64,000 nucleotides of DNA from Primula veris (Eukaryota; Streptophyta; Magnoliopsida; Ericales; Primulaceae): the NCBI GenBank assembly GCA_963682055.1, contig OY821748.1, positions 28,670,661 through 28,734,660 of the forward strand. Reading direction: 5' to 3'. The notes beneath the pieces are model-generated. The model had not been told where the DNA came from, made no database searches, and saw nothing but the letters and a program-made list of their open reading frames with translations. Both the position numbers and the translations under genes were made by a program. Shown piece after piece: positions 33,409 to 48,010 of the stretch (position 1 is the stretch's first letter; each line of letters begins with the position of its first letter).

Positions 33409-36400
33409 CTACTGCATTAACTTTCCATGTGGCGGTGGAGGACCAGGTGGCAGTGGCGGAGGAGGCATACTGGACTGAAGGAAATTTGGAGGCATTGTTC
33501 CCATGCCACCGACACCTGTATTTCCAGGCTGCAACAAGCACACACAAAGTAAAAAATAGAATCAGCAAGAAAAGGCAAAACAGGAATTAAAATTCTGGAA
33601 GACTCTTTTAACTCCTAGTTGTATATGAAAAATCGGAACACATGAAAAAAGCATTCTCTAAGAGTATATGTGGCATTATCGATGTTGAACGTTGCAACTA
33701 CTAATGATCGGTACATAAGAGTTACATACACAGGTTCTGCAATACTCGTTATGAAATGGCTTCTCCAACGTAAAAGTCTCAGGTAATAGAGTCAGAAACA
33801 CTCCATATTAGGGGCATTCTATATTTTCTTTAAATCAATCAAACCTATCCATTTTGTTTTCACCCTTAACCATTAAAATCTCATCACAGTAAGTTCGTTT
33901 GAGTTCAAGCGCTACCTTCCTTTTCCTCAAACAACCTCGAACGTAGTCTAAGGGACTTTGATATGCTTATTAACAAGATGCTTATCAACAAGATGCTTTT
34001 AATTGAAGTGACGGAATGATACATGCTTAATCTATCAGATAATTATATTTTCACTTCTCATGTAGGTGAAAAGCTGCACCAACTCCGATTAGATCTTAGT
34101 TCAGCACTTGCAAAATGATTAAAAAGTCTTTTCCTAGGTAGCTACTGAAAATGTTCACATCCTGATATCTACCAGTAAAATGTATTTAGAAGTGTGCATA
34201 TGTGAAAAGTGAAATGCTATTCTCTAACCTGGAAAGGGTTAAGCCCAGGCATTGGTGGCGTAGGCCCACTTTGAGGGCGGGGAAATGCACCACCAGAGGG
34301 ATACATTTGATTACCACTTGGACTTTGCATATTCTGCATTCCATTTGGAGGTGCTGATCCTGGATGCATAGGGTTCATACCCATGAAATGTCCTTGTTGC
34401 ATTTGGGGAATCATCTGGCTCATCCCACCCTGCATTCCCTGTTGCAAATCAGTGTTTCAAAAATCCCCGCCTAACTCTGCCTAGTCCCTGCCTAGGCGCT
34501 AGGCCTTGGTCTGCCGCCTAGCGCCTAGGTGAAATTTTATTATTAAAAAAAAAGGGTGAAATTTTCCTTTACATGAGTTAAATCCAGGTTGATCCGCGTC
34601 GACTCGGTCAAAATAGGTGAAATTTTATTATTGAAAAACTCATAAAAGATTACTCAAAAAGACATGGCGATTAATCAAGATTTACACTTCAAATTTGTCT
34701 TGTAATACATCATGAAACCTTGACTCGTATGACGTTATCGTACAATTATTGGATTGTAATAGTATAACACTATTAACTATGGGCTAATAGGCTTGAAATG
34801 TTCAATTTAACTTGGTAATCTTATTTACAATATGTCTATTGTACAAAGGTCTAAGAAAATGAATAAAAATGTGCAAAAAAGGTCTTGCCGCCTAGCCGCC
34901 TAAGCCCCTAGGCCCCACCTCACCGCCTAGATCCTGCCTAGCGCCATTTGAAACCTTGTTGCAAATATTAGTTTTAACAATCTATATGCTGATATAAATA
35001 AACTAAAGTCTGACAGGTCCAAAAGAGTGACCCGGACATAAAACTCTTATCGGTTCAAAGTAAAAACGGAAAGGAATGATTGAAGAAAGAGAGAACTTCA
35101 ACGCCTTTAATACAATATGCAAAGTGAGGTATCACTCCACTGGCGTACTCTTAGCATGGGTTTCACCTCTACTAAATAGCAACATGCTTTATATTTTTGC
35201 AGAAAAATAGAATTAAAAGACCAAATCAAGTACTGGGCTTTGGCAAACATTTCAAAAAAGAAAAAATGCAAATCATCACCTAACTTTATCGTTAAAAAGG
35301 GAGAATGCGAGAAAAAGGGCTGTAAATTTGGTGCAGGACAAAAATCACTCCCTTTCTTCTTTTATGCTTGTCCCGCTCTGTCGTGTGATATTTTATAGAC
35401 ATGCAAAATACTTTCTGTATGTCAGAAATAGATTACACTCCTTATAGGTTTTATGAAATAGTAGTTTCCATTATGACTTTATTATGCTCAAAATGAAACA
35501 AGTTTTTTCTTTAGAAACACTACTTATTTTTTATGTTGACTTTTCAATTTTTGGGAAAAAAATTTGGAACCTTCTGTAATTGGATAATGAAAAAATAAAG
35601 AACAAAGGCAGTTGTGTATAAAAAGAAACAAAGGGAATCGTATAGAAAAAAAGAATAGAGGAAGTTGTATATAATGGTACGAAGGTTATAAGCAAAATAT
35701 TACCATTTGACCACCAGGCATCTGCATCGGCATTGAAGAGGGCATATTTGGCGGTGGCATACCATGAGGTTGAAGTTGAGGAGGACGGGGTAAATGGGGA
35801 TGCTGTAGGTGAGGTAGATGAGATGCCGTAGGCTGCAAGTGAGGTAAACTTTGAGGTGGCATTGGCAAAGAATTATGTTGTTGTGGGTGATGATGTCGCA
35901 TTTGCTGCTGAGTTGGAAATTGCTGTTGATGATAACCAACTTGTTGTTGCTGATTGGCAAGAGAAGGATGTGGGCCAGGGGGGAGAGGAGGTGGCCCAGA
36001 TGGCCTGGACTCTGATCCACCCTGAGCTGATGCGTCAATAGACATAGGCATGGCAATTCCAATACCAGGAATAGTACCGTCATTTCTCGTTAACCCAGGA
36101 GGACCAAATGGTCCAGGTGACATCATAGGGGTCTCAGGTCCTGGAAAATTACCAGGTACCCAACCAGCTTGGGCTGCATTTTGATCCCCATAACCTGTAA
36201 ATCAAGGGTGAGTATGACAGTAAAAAGAATGAACTTTATACTGTATCTTATATTGTTTAGACATCTATGGAAAACTAAGAAGTTGGAACTTGGGTGGATA
36301 TGAATTGGACAGTGCCGGCTCTAAGGAGAGGAAACCAAGACAAAGTTCTTGGGACACTTTCTACAACTCCTTAATCGTCCTTATAGTTCCATTAAAAGTC

Positions 36401-39400
36401 TATTCGGCCTCCTAGGGTTCATTTTAGAGATGTTTACTTTGAATTCTAAAAAATAATGGCTCCAAGTACTTTCAAAAAGTGAAAAATTTGACAATTATCA
36501 GACTTTGTAATCTAAAGACGGTTTATACTATATTTTAGACATATGATGACAGTATTCATTAAATTCATTATTTTTATTTGTTGTGGTATTATGTACTTAT
36601 ATTAACAATACTATATGATGACTGCTTGTAATATTGTAGTTTCATCAATTTTTTTTTGTGTCCATAAAAGAATAGAAATAGAAAACCAATTCCAGGTTCA
36701 TCTAACACCTAGAAAACTCTGGAGACAGTTTTTCTTATAGGCGAGATGGATAAAAATGAGATCAACATAAGAGTAAGAATGAGGGGCGAAAGCGAAAATA
36801 AGTACCTTGGCCTTGTCCAACAATGAACTTATCACGAGCTGTATCCCCAGGCCTGTTTCTGGACCAGAACTTTGTTGTATGATCATTGCTACCACTGCAT
36901 AGTAAGCTATTGTTATTGACGGATAAATGAAGGCAAGATTGATGCAAATATAACAACTTGGAAGAGGATTCTTATCTTCTATCTACAACCAGAGCACCAA
37001 AATGGCTTAACTTTGCCCATAACCAAACACCGAATGATCACGTTGCATTTTTTATTTCCAAAGTAAAAAAAAAAATTAAGATAATCTGAAGACATTAGCT
37101 GAATCTCATTTAGGTACGTAATAAACCAATGTATACTTCTCATTTTCCCATAATCTGATTCTAATAGAACTGTATTTATGTGAAAAACTTGCTCAAAAAT
37201 ATATGTATAAAATAAAAGCTCCAAAGCCAGAATGAATGATTCATAATAAGATACTTACAAAATAAAAAAATTACCTGCAAAGGATATACCCTATAGGATG
37301 CCATGCAAGATCCCAAACACTATTGTCATGCGCATTGACAATTTCAACCTGAGGAGTATCATGGCTGTAAGCAAGAAAATAACATGTCATCATACTTGAA
37401 ATACATACGTGGCGAGTGTCTAAGGGGAAAATGGACCAAGACCCAAAGATGAAGACACTGGTGCAACAAAATACAGACAGCCAAAATAACAACAAAAAGA
37501 ACAATTGGCTGCAGTTGACCAAACTGACAATAAATTGAATTAGCCAACAGAAGGCAGAAGGAAAACAGAAATTTACCCAACAAGCCAGTGAAATATAGAT
37601 CCATCAAAACTTCCACTGACAAAATACTCTTCATGAAAAGGATGCCAAGCCAGAGCTAGAAAAAATAGAAGGATAAAGCATATCAGTGTTGAAAAAAACT
37701 CGACTAAAGAAAAACAGCTTATTGGCTAGTGTGTTGGTCACAAGAACACGAGGACAACATAAACATTAGTGTTATTCCATGAGAAGTGCAATCCAGCTAT
37801 TGTTAAATATTTAACACAAGAATAATGACAAAAGGCAAAAAGTCTAAATGTGCCGACATGTTTATCCCGCAGCCTGTACCGATGGTCCCTAGTATAATTT
37901 TATATTTCAAAATTTATCCCAACTAAGGATTTATTTAACTTGTTCCTCCAGGAAACATAAATCCATATTTTAATCTCCATCTCTCATCTTTGTGCTCTAA
38001 TCTGGTTTACGTGTGATGTCCCTCGTTCTACAATCTTCTTTTCAGATCTCTTGTAATAATCTTCACTTATCCAAACATTTTTTCCTTTCTCAAGGATTTG
38101 GGATTAAATTTCTCCTAATCAAATCTTCATCAATTCACTCTTTTTTTTCCTTTTCAAGGATATGATTGAATGGTACATACATTTGATCTAACAACATGTG
38201 AAAACTATGATCAACAAATGGATTTGTTTAGTCACTGACTCACTTATTGTGAAATTGGAATTTGTAGATTTATGTTTCCAATAATGATGTGAATGGAATT
38301 TTCACCTGTTTACTAATGAAGTTTTGTAGGTGTTTCATTAATAGAAACTTAGAGCAGAGATGGGAGAGAGAGAGTTGGATATTAATTGACTTTTATTTTT
38401 TAAAACCAAAAGTATGGTCTCCAATTTGAGGATGAAAATGAAATTTTATGATAACTCAAAGGACCAGTTGTACTGATGGCGGTACATCGTGTCGGCACAC
38501 CTAGTGTCTCTGGACAAAAAGGCCCTCTTCCTATGGCATTAACACAATAGATTAATGGACATGTTTAAAGGCAACCAACCTGTTACGTCTTTCTTATGTC
38601 CACGGAATGACTCAAGCTCCTTCATAGCTCTTATGTCATAAACCTGGAGAAAAAATGCAGTGAAACAGGGAGATAAAAATATGCATTTTTCTGTCAATAA
38701 TAACAATACTCAACCTGTAATAAAACAAAATGATTCGGGCAACAGCCTGAGAATACGACTGGGAAAAGAATTACCTTGATACTTTGATCCTTCGAACCCG
38801 TAAGCACCCAGTTACCATTTTGATTCCATTTTACGCAGGAAACAATATTCTTGTGCCCATGACTGCACATAGCCAGTAAGCCGTCAAAAAAAAAAAAATT
38901 AACACAAATTCTCTAAAAACTGTTTGCTAATAAATTTATCCACTGACAATGAAGAAAGCTCTTTCCCTGACTTGGCATCCCAAAGTTTAACAAGGTAGTC
39001 TTTTCCACCTACAGAAGACGAAAACAAGAATAAGCATGCGAGATCAAGATATTGACAGTTTATTGAAAAAAAGGACAAAGGACTACAAACCTGAGACAAG
39101 TAAGGATTTAGTTGGGTGCCAGTCGACACTCTTCACATCCCAACCATGGCCTGCCTGAGTTTAAGCCACATATGAACTTTTGGGTTAACTCAAGAAGACT
39201 TCAAGCACTTCTAAAATAAAATCCAAATTTAAATTTTATCTGCTCTTTGCCGAAAAATTGGTTACAGCTAAATCTTTCTATTACTTGAGGAGCAAGGAGA
39301 AGATTGTATCACATAAATAGTGCACATAGCTCAATATCATAATTTAATTCTAGAAAGAAAAATATCTTTTAGATAACACCAAACGGAAACAAGAAAAGAA

Positions 39401-42400
39401 ACAATTCAAGCTCATATGGAACCACCAGGAATCGAGCAAATCATGAATATTTAGTTTCTCAGCTAAATCAAATATTTCATATTTTTGCATACCATATGAC
39501 TTCAAAATATAAGCAATCAGAAGAAAACAATTAGAAATAGTAACACCTCTCCATTTTTTCTGACCGACAATTTTGTCAACAAATGTACTCCATGACTTAG
39601 TTGCAGGGAACTCTTATACCCTAGATGTTTCTTTACCGAGACGCATTTTGGCGTTCCCGACGACGGGAAAGTGTTCCCATCAAATCAGTAACCAATTAGG
39701 TTTTGAAAGTTATATAATTATCAAAATGACCCAATCTTTTTAAAGAGAACATTTTTAATTAAATACGTTTATGGTCATGTTGTTCTGCCAGTACTTTCAT
39801 AAAACCGTCAACAAATGTTAGATAATCACAATATTGATTTCTGGCAGAAAGCAGTTTAAGCATTTTAGGAAACCAATATTAGAAGAAAGAATGCCAGTGG
39901 AAAAACGAAAACATCAATTTCATCAATTTCACATGATATTTGATCAATTAGGTGACATTACCAGTGAGAGAACGCTCTTCTTGACATCTCGCAAAGTCCC
40001 AAACTTTGACCGTGGTGTCATCGGAACAAGAGCAAAACTTCAAGTCCGTCCTACAAAAGCTGCATTAAAAAGAAGCATTATACCTTCAACTCTGGTCGGG
40101 ACAATACAATGTTTCTAACCAACTGACATGTAGCTACCTTATGCCACGCACTGATTCTTTATGTGCAGATTTGTTTGCCTTCACATTATTCATGTTGTTC
40201 TGCCAGTACCTAACACCATTCAGAGATTAACACAAAATTCATGCCACGTAAAACTTAAATGTCATACAAAATGGTACAGAGAGTCAAAGATATTTATTAA
40301 CTTAATTGTGCCTCCATCATCACCGGTGACCATCCAGTTATCGTTGTAACTCCAAACCATAGACCTGATTGCCTGATCATGAGCCTGTAGATCAATTTAA
40401 TTGTACATTTTAGCTCTATTCTTATGATACAAAAAAACATGAATTACTCGTTTATGAGTTTAGAATTACGTACCTGTAGAATCATTTCAAAATTAAACGA
40501 CTGACCATTCCAGAGAGTAAATTCACCACTATGGGAGCCAGTTATAAGACGCCTTCCACTAGGCGTCCACTTTAGACAAAGAGAAAAGAATTGAGATAAG
40601 TGAAAACTATATATAAGCATAACCCAACTATGTCAAGTCATAATCAATGGTTAAGACTAAGTAGAATAAATAATGAAGCAAAACAAGACCCACAACTTGT
40701 AATCCGGATAAGAAGTAGGTTGTGCGCAAATCATAGGAAGAGAACGCTACAACACTTAAACCATATGAAATGAAAACTTCTAAAGAAGTGCTAGTAAGAA
40801 AACCAAGGAGAACCACCTCCGTATAAGGGCTTTCCACGCTTAACTTTTTTCCACATACTGTATAACTTCATTGAACCTCAAAAAGAAAATATTAAAAATA
40901 AACTTCCCCCAGAGAAATTATTAATCAAAAGCCTATATTGGAAAGATTGGGCATTTGGCATCCATTCTACAGATGACGAACTATACAACACCATTATCTT
41001 TCACCTTTCCTCAATGTGCTAGTTTTTGTTTAATGGGGTGACTATATAATTAAATAATCAATTATAAGTTGAGACCAGAGAAGTCTGCTGGGCTTTGTTC
41101 TATGTATGGTTAACAAAATAATGGATTAGCGTACACTGGGTGGTTGCCCACATCTCTAAATTTGAAGAGATGATAGAGCTGTTAATGTTAACTGAGTAAA
41201 CCAGACAGGGAGAAGCATTTCTCAACGAACAAAAATAGGCCAGGAGACTAAATAAATAAAATTTAAGAGGAATAACAAGCAGACAAGGGGAATGTCAGGT
41301 AAAAGGCACAAGTGATAAAATAAAGGGGGGAAACAGCAAAACACGGAAAAAACTGAAAGATAATAATAAGTAGAATAATTTCAGTCCTCACCAGAACACG
41401 ATTTATTGAGCAGCGATTTTTATTAAGAGATGTATGAACCAACTTAGCAGCAAAGCTAGTTGATGGGTTATCTGAATAGGCAACTGCTGGCAACATCTGC
41501 ACCAGGAAACAATATTTATATATTTTTAGCATAGTGAACCCAAACTGGCCAGCAATACAAAAACAAGTGCTCTCAAACCTGAAATGTATACATAAAACGA
41601 AATAAGTGTTGCTGAACTAGAAACAATATAATTAACTTAGTCACTAACATCAATAGCTGCAGCAGGAGTAGGTTGTAGTTCTGTCCTATCCATCGAATCT
41701 CTCTGTCCCATACGAGTCTGGATAGAAAATAAAAAGGGAGAAAACAATGAGAGAACAGTTCACTTCCTCTAACAACAGCAGAGGGAGCAAAAGCTTAAAC
41801 AATAGAAAATTTATCAAAATCTATTCAAGAATAGCTGTAAAATACTAAAGTCCAATGTGTTTTAATACAAGGCACCAGATTACCCACATTATTTGTGACA
41901 ATTACGTAGCTCCAAGACTAACAGTATGAAAAACATAAGGTAAATGCAGCCTTGTGCCACGGACATGATTAATTGTTTTACAATGCCAAGTAAAAAAAGC
42001 ACTACACAATGTCAATTGACATATCAACGGCTTACATCAAAAGTTACTAAAAGACGTAAACCCAGTAAGATCCTATTTGCTGCCTTCTTAACCTTTAAAC
42101 TTTAATACTGGTACCTCGGCTGTAATGGGGACAAATTTAAAATTCTAGTACACAAGGGGAGAAAGTTGTCAAATTCAAATTTAAAACTCTATGTCAGCTA
42201 TTTTTGTTCTTTCTATCACACCACCTACACGTCATATACAAAATTATAATGAATCATTTAATCATACGTGTTAAAAAAGTCATGTATTACAAAAAATCCC
42301 AATTAGGGCTTTGTTTTGATCCCAAATGAATTTAGGTTTTCCAATTTTGTGCAACTAATGTTGTTATGTAACTGAAATTTGATGATAAATGTTGCTTAGA

Positions 42401-43266
42401 AATAGGAAGCAAATAGTTCAACTATAACTTGTAGTTTTTTGGACCTGAGATGATGAAATGATTCAGATAACTCTTACTTCTAATAAAGTGATGATTAAAA
42501 TCTTGGCTCCAATGACGTGATTCTTTTTGGTGATTCAGATCTAGATTTGCATTCTATCAATTTTTTAATATTTTAATAAAAAAAGGCATGATGCGTTCAG
42601 TTGGGTGCCACATATGAGCATCACTGAAAACATGAATGCCCCCTTTGTGAACATTTTGTAAGATGCAAAACTAAAAGCATTCATCTGGTAGGCACTCTAC
42701 TAGAGTTATCTCAAATTCTGAAGAAATGTTACGCTTACGCATGTTCTTCTTTGTTCATGAATAAGTTCTTGGAAGTAAAATGCAGATATCAATGTGAAAA
42801 TAAGATAATATACTAATCTGCTATTTTTAAGCGGGCTGTTTAGTTGTCATGACTATTGAATGATGTTTAAAACATAAACAACATACAAAAAGTCTAGAAG
42901 TTCAACAGATCAGTCGTCTCCCGCCGCATGTTGTCCTCCGTATTTCTAAAAAGACGGTTAGTGTCTGTGACATGTCATACCTGTGGTACCTATACTAGGG
43001 TCATGGTTACATTGTACAAGCTTTAAAAGTAAGAAAGACAAAATAAATTCTTCTAAGTGGACAATCAGCAGGAAAACAAAACAAAGCAAAAATCAAAATA
43101 ACAACTGAAAATATATAGATGAAAATTTACTAAAGTGTATCAGATCAATTAAAACATAGGTGTTGATACAGTACCTGAGTATACCGCACCACCGTGCTAG
43201 TATAGTCAACAGCTTTTCTCTGTCCAATCTTTCGCATTCTTTTTGCAGCAAAACTGTCACCATGTA
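33409..43266 (-). CDS. FY: FY homologue, WD40 mRNA 3'-end processing factor
   Basis: Seventeen coding exons (minus strand): 43266-43175, 41717-41649, 41496-41392, 40569-40474, 40384-40302, 40209-40138, 40059-39962, 39150-39091, 39008-38948, 38862-38775, 38643-38580, 37655-37577, 37364-37275, 36894-36806, 36194-35704, 34438-34229, 33528-33409. Phases all agree, giving about 655 residues to a TAG stop. FY is the plant Pfs2/WDR33 homologue. It works in the nuclear CPSF complex on poly(A)-site choice and, with FCA, promotes flowering through FLC. Seen: conserved [20 protein letters not shown], seven WD40 repeats (for example [17 protein letters not shown]), and a Pro/Gln/Met-rich tail with two PPLPP motifs (exons at 36194 and 33528), which in Arabidopsis bind the FCA WW domain. 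The first exon here starts in mid-codon, so a further coding exon should lie upstream; I did not find it. Confidence 0.93.
34450..34958. mobile_element. hAT-type MITE at an FY splice acceptor
   Basis: Ends CAGTGTTTCAAA and, inverted, CAAGGTTTCAAA, flanked by a perfect 8-bp duplication TTGCAAAT (34442-34449 and 34959-34966). GCCTAGCGCC-type repeats fill the ends in both orientations. It lies in the FY intron between the 36194-35704 and 34438-34229 exons, leaving only 11 nt of native intron next to the acceptor. Confidence 0.85.
37849..38499. mobile_element. Inverted-repeat element in an FY intron
   Basis: TGTGCCGACATG near 37849 pairs with the inverse TGTGCCGACACG near 38499. Inner blocks around the GTACCGATGGTCC side also correspond. 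No target duplication and no coding sequence seen. Confidence 0.5.
41718..43174 (-). other. Large FY intron
   Basis: 1.46 kb between the first two recognised coding exons. No element ends or exon-like sequence recognised. Confidence 0.6.
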
Positions 43267-46176
43267 CTGCAATGCATGTAAATCAAACATTACCAACAAT
43301 TGTAAGCAATTTCACAATAATTAACAAAGTGATGCAAAGATGGCAGAAACTTTGCGCAAACACTTTCTTCTTAGACTCTCAAAGACCATGAACTACCAAA
43401 AGAACTACGAAAATACTTCACAGCACCATTAATAACCATGATTATCAAATTATACTTCTAAGACAAAAAGAAAGAATTACCTACAATTGTAAAGCTAAAC
43501 AAACAATACCAAGCAGTATATAATTTCAAATGCAGATAGCATAAAATTAGTAACATGGGGCGCAACACTGATATTTCAGTCAATTAATTATTATGTTTTG
43601 GGAAAGGAGGCACTAGACAGCACCCAACACACTGTTGGAAAGATAAGTCAATATGTCAACCGCTAAATCTTGTAAGCTTCATCTGACAGCTTTAAATTAA
43701 AGAAGATATATATTGCTTTGTTTTATCTTATTACCTCTCTCTCTCTCTCTCTCTTCTCTTGTTCCTGTGGCTATCTATCTTATTCTAATGAGCAGTTTCA
43801 TTTCATCAGTACTCAGGTGCAACTCCAACTTCAGAAGCACCGCCGGGAAAGTGAGACTGGGCTCAAAGTTATATTTTAAACTGGGTCTCAACCAATTTTC
43901 CGCATTGATGGAGAAGATTAGTGGAATTTAGGTTGGATTGGAATATTATTTAAGGAATTTAGGTTTTGACATGCAGTTTTTGCTGGAATATCATCTAAGC
44001 TGCATTGATTGAGAGGATTACCGATAATTAGGGTTGGATTGGAATATCATCTAAGGGATAGGTTTTGAATTGATTGTCATACGAATTTTGAGGGAATCAT
44101 CTAAGTTTGTTACATCGAACAGCTCACGTTTAATACAGAAACTCTCACAACAGAATATTTATTGTCTGGCCCCCCTTCTCTTATGTTTTGATCGGATGGA
44201 GATGAAAGAGTTTTATAAAAGAAAAAATGCAATTATATCTCAGTTATCTCTTCATATTCTTGCTCTCTGTTGCTCCTCAATTGCCCCCAAATGAAAGAAA
44301 ACCTTGTAAATGAATAACTGTAATCTCTCTGATTTCTAGAGCAAATCAAATAAAACTCCAAATTTCTCATTCTCGACATTAAAATTTTGCAATAATCATG
44401 TACAATGAAGTTGCTGCAATATTACTATTCTAAGAAAAATACAAACACATCAAATAAGTAATCATCTGTAGAGATTTTAACGTATAGTATTAAATATATT
44501 AGCAGTAAGGATAAGGATAAGATGCAGCAGAGGCACTTGGATAATGAAACATGGATGATGAGAAAAGCTAGAAAGAACAGAGAATGTAATTTCGTTACTT
44601 TGTGAGTTTAGATTTTGTTTACAACCTACCAATACTTGAAAGATCCAAAGGCTAAAAAAAAGGCAGCTCCACTAACTGACTAAAAAAGTCATCAGCTACT
44701 CAGCTAGGCCTTTTCTGTCAAATGAAACAGACATTCCCTAGGGTTTTCCTGCTCCTAAGATGAGGTTTATTCCAAGCTATGCTACATTCAACATTTCATA
44801 TTATCAACAAGAGAAACACTCGACTCCAAACCAAGGTTGTAAGAAACACAAGTCAGCGATTAATCGACGACACACGACTCACCGATTTTCCAATTAATAA
44901 CAGATTAATTAATTGCCAATTAAACATTTGGACCAAAAGTTCACTTTTATTTTATTTTATGCAACATTTTGGAAACCAGTGCAGAATACTAGAAATGTTC
45001 ATACTACAGGACTGTTTTGTAATACGTCAAACTATTAAAACAAAATCTAAGTACTCTACGCTGTCATTCTCTCTATTTATCTATCTTTATCTTCACCAAC
45101 TGCTTTCTATGTCTTCTGTTTTATCTTCTGAAAATATTTCCTAATCAATCGGGACTTTTGTTTCTCTCATCCAATGATCAATTCATTCCATAATATGTCA
45201 ATTCTACCTAATAATTTACCACCGATGCTTCAGTTGAACCAATAAAGCCCAGCATAGGGTTTTTCCAAACCACCATTTAGATTGCAGTGATTTGCTTCTT
45301 TTTTTATTTAATTGCCGTTTAGTCGCGTTTTTTACAACATGGCTCCAATCATTGTCACACCCCGGATTTTAGGACAAACCCGAGACGTGAATATAAATGA
45401 AAGAGAAAATGATTTAAACGGAATATAATTAAAAATATTTGGTGACACATTTATCATGGAATAAAATAGGCATTTAAATGATATGCCGATTATCACAATG
45501 GAGTGTTCAATTGGCCTAAGGGTAGCCAATGATACCCAAATGTAGCAACACAAAACAAAAGCGTTTAAAAAGAAGATAATTAGAATTTTCGGTACGACAT
45601 GTGCATTTCTCTTTGTCTCGGTCAAAATAGCACCTGTTCATAACAATACAATACCAATGAATGAAAAGTTGCACAGGTGTTATTGTTATTTTGAAGTGTA
45701 ACACAACTGACAATCAACGCAAATCATATATTCTAAAATAAATAAGTGCAAATGATGTGTCTTAACTATTAAGCAATAAAACTAGCGATAAACGCTCATT
45801 AGGCCAACTAAACAGATTAAATCCCAGAATAAAGATCAAACATACACTGCTCCATGAATCAGACAACTAAGCGACGAGCAAGCAACTCTAAGCTTCGTCA
45901 CGGCCTAAGTTGGTTCCTGTACATCGATACATAACAAAATGTACAAAAAAACAAAGAAAGGAGGTAAGAAACCAATTTCACTTTAAAACCGGCACGTGCT
46001 ACTCAATCCTAACAAAATGCTATAGCAATAAAAAAACACAAGGCCAGTTCAGTAATATAACACATGCATGAGTAAATCACACAGAAGCACGAATGAGCAA
46101 ATAAATATATTTTACTAAGGTTATTTAGTGTTTATACTCGAAATAAAAATTGGGACTGATCACATAAACCCACATT

Positions 46177-46396
46177 TAGGGTCCGTTTGGCAACATAATT
46201 TTTTAGCTGATTTTTGGATTTTAGATTTTAAAAATATGTGGGTGTTTGGACAGTCAAATTATTTAGCTTTTGAAAAGCTGATTTTTAGGCCAAAACAGCT
46301 TTAAAAAAATCCAAAATCTGGATTTTGGTTGGATTTTTAAAACAGATATTTTAAAGCTGGTTTTTGACCAAATAATCTGTTGCCAAACGGACACTA
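46177..46396. mobile_element. hAT-like MITE
   Basis: Terminal inverted repeats TAGGGTCCGTTTGGCAACA and TTAGTGTCCGTTTGGCAACA at the two ends, with AGCTTTTAAAA-type symmetric interior. The flanking duplication is not clear. Confidence 0.65.
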
Positions 46397-46619
46397 AGAA
46401 CCATTGCTCTAAGACACCAAAGTGCAATGGTTCTATAATCTGATAAAGAAGCATTAAAGACTCCATAAAACTCAGACATTCACTATACAAAAATAAAAAA
46501 ATAAACCCAAAATTAAAATGTATTCTTTTTCAATTATGTTTCACAAGTTAAGTCACTTTTGCACTATCACTGTTACACCACATCACCACTGTGATATCCA
46601 ATTAACACTGTACAAATTC

Positions 46620-48010
46620 ACATTTTGCATTCAGTAAATATATTTGGCCACTAAATAATACATTAATCAAGTTATAACAATTATAAATAAAACTTCTACT
46701 TATTGACTAACGCACAATCAATGTTAAACTAACAAGCTTTTTTATCACAGTAACACAGTTTACTATAAAATAAATTATAACAAATAACAAACAAAATTGC
46801 CACTTAATATAACAAGTTTTTATCACTGTACAATTCACATTTCCCATTCGGTAAATATATTCCTGATAATACATTAATCAAGTTGTAACAATTATAGATA
46901 AAACACTTTTACATATTCTCTACACACAATCAATTGTCAAAATAACAAGCTTTTTTATCACAGTAACACAGTTTACTATAAACTAATATGACAACACACA
47001 GAATTGCATATTAATATAATTCGGAATTTTGATCACATGTACCCCACATTTAGAAAACTCAAACATTCACTATACAAAAATAAAACATATTTTTTTTTCA
47101 ATTATGTTTCACAAGTTATGTCACTTTTTCACCACTGTGATATCAAATTAAACACTGTACAAATTCACATTTCGGATTCGGTAAATTATACTTGGCCATT
47201 CACTATACAAAAATAAAAATATAACCAGAATTAAAATATATTAATTTTCAATTATGTTTCACAAGTTAGGTCACAGTGATATCCAATTAACAATTATAGA
47301 TAAACAAGTTATATTTCTCATTCAGTAAAAATATATTTGGCCACTGATAATACATTAATCAAGTTACAACAATTATAGATAAACACTTAAAACATATTCA
47401 CTAACGCACAATCAATGTCAAACTAACAAATTTTTATCACAGTAGCACAGTTTATTATAAACTAAAATACACAAAATTACCACTTTTCAAGCAATTAAAA
47501 CGGGCCACGGATTAATAAATTGATATAAATTCGGATTAGAGTTAAACCACTCCCCCTCCCCCCAAAATTAAAATATATTCTTTTTTCAATTAACACTGCA
47601 CATATTCACATTTCGCATTCAGTAAATATATTTATCCACTGATAATACATTAATCAAGTTATAAAAATTATAGATAAAAACACTTTTTTACTTATTGACT
47701 AACACACAATCAATGTCAAACCAACAAGCTATTATAACACAATAACACAGTTTAATATAATATATTTGCATTTAAATTTGAATTAGAGTTAAAAGCCTAT
47801 AAAAAAAACGAGGTTTAATAATAAAAGGCGAAAATTGAAGAAAAAAGGGTTAACACATGTACAAATTAACACTGTAGAATTCACATTTCACATTTAGTAA
47901 ATATATTTATCCACTGATAATACATTAATCAAGTTATAACAATTATAAATAAAAACTTTTACATATTAGCTACGCACAATTAATGTCAAACTAACAAGCT
48001 TTTATATCAC
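46620..48010. repeat. Diverged repeat array in the FY 5' intron
   Basis: The block CAGTAAATATATTTGGCCACTG (interrupted and varied) followed by TAATACATTAATCAAGTTA recurs near 46632, 46850, 47180 (shortened), 47325, 47620 and 47896. Its neighbours AACTAACAAGCTTTTTTATC and TCACAGTAACACAGTTTA recur too. Unit lengths vary from about 145 to 330 bp through deletions. Confidence 0.75.

Noticed and set aside
45332..45713. Minus-strand ORFs as the missing FY first exon
   Set aside because: They are hydrophobic, lack FY-like residues and do not end in the required phase.
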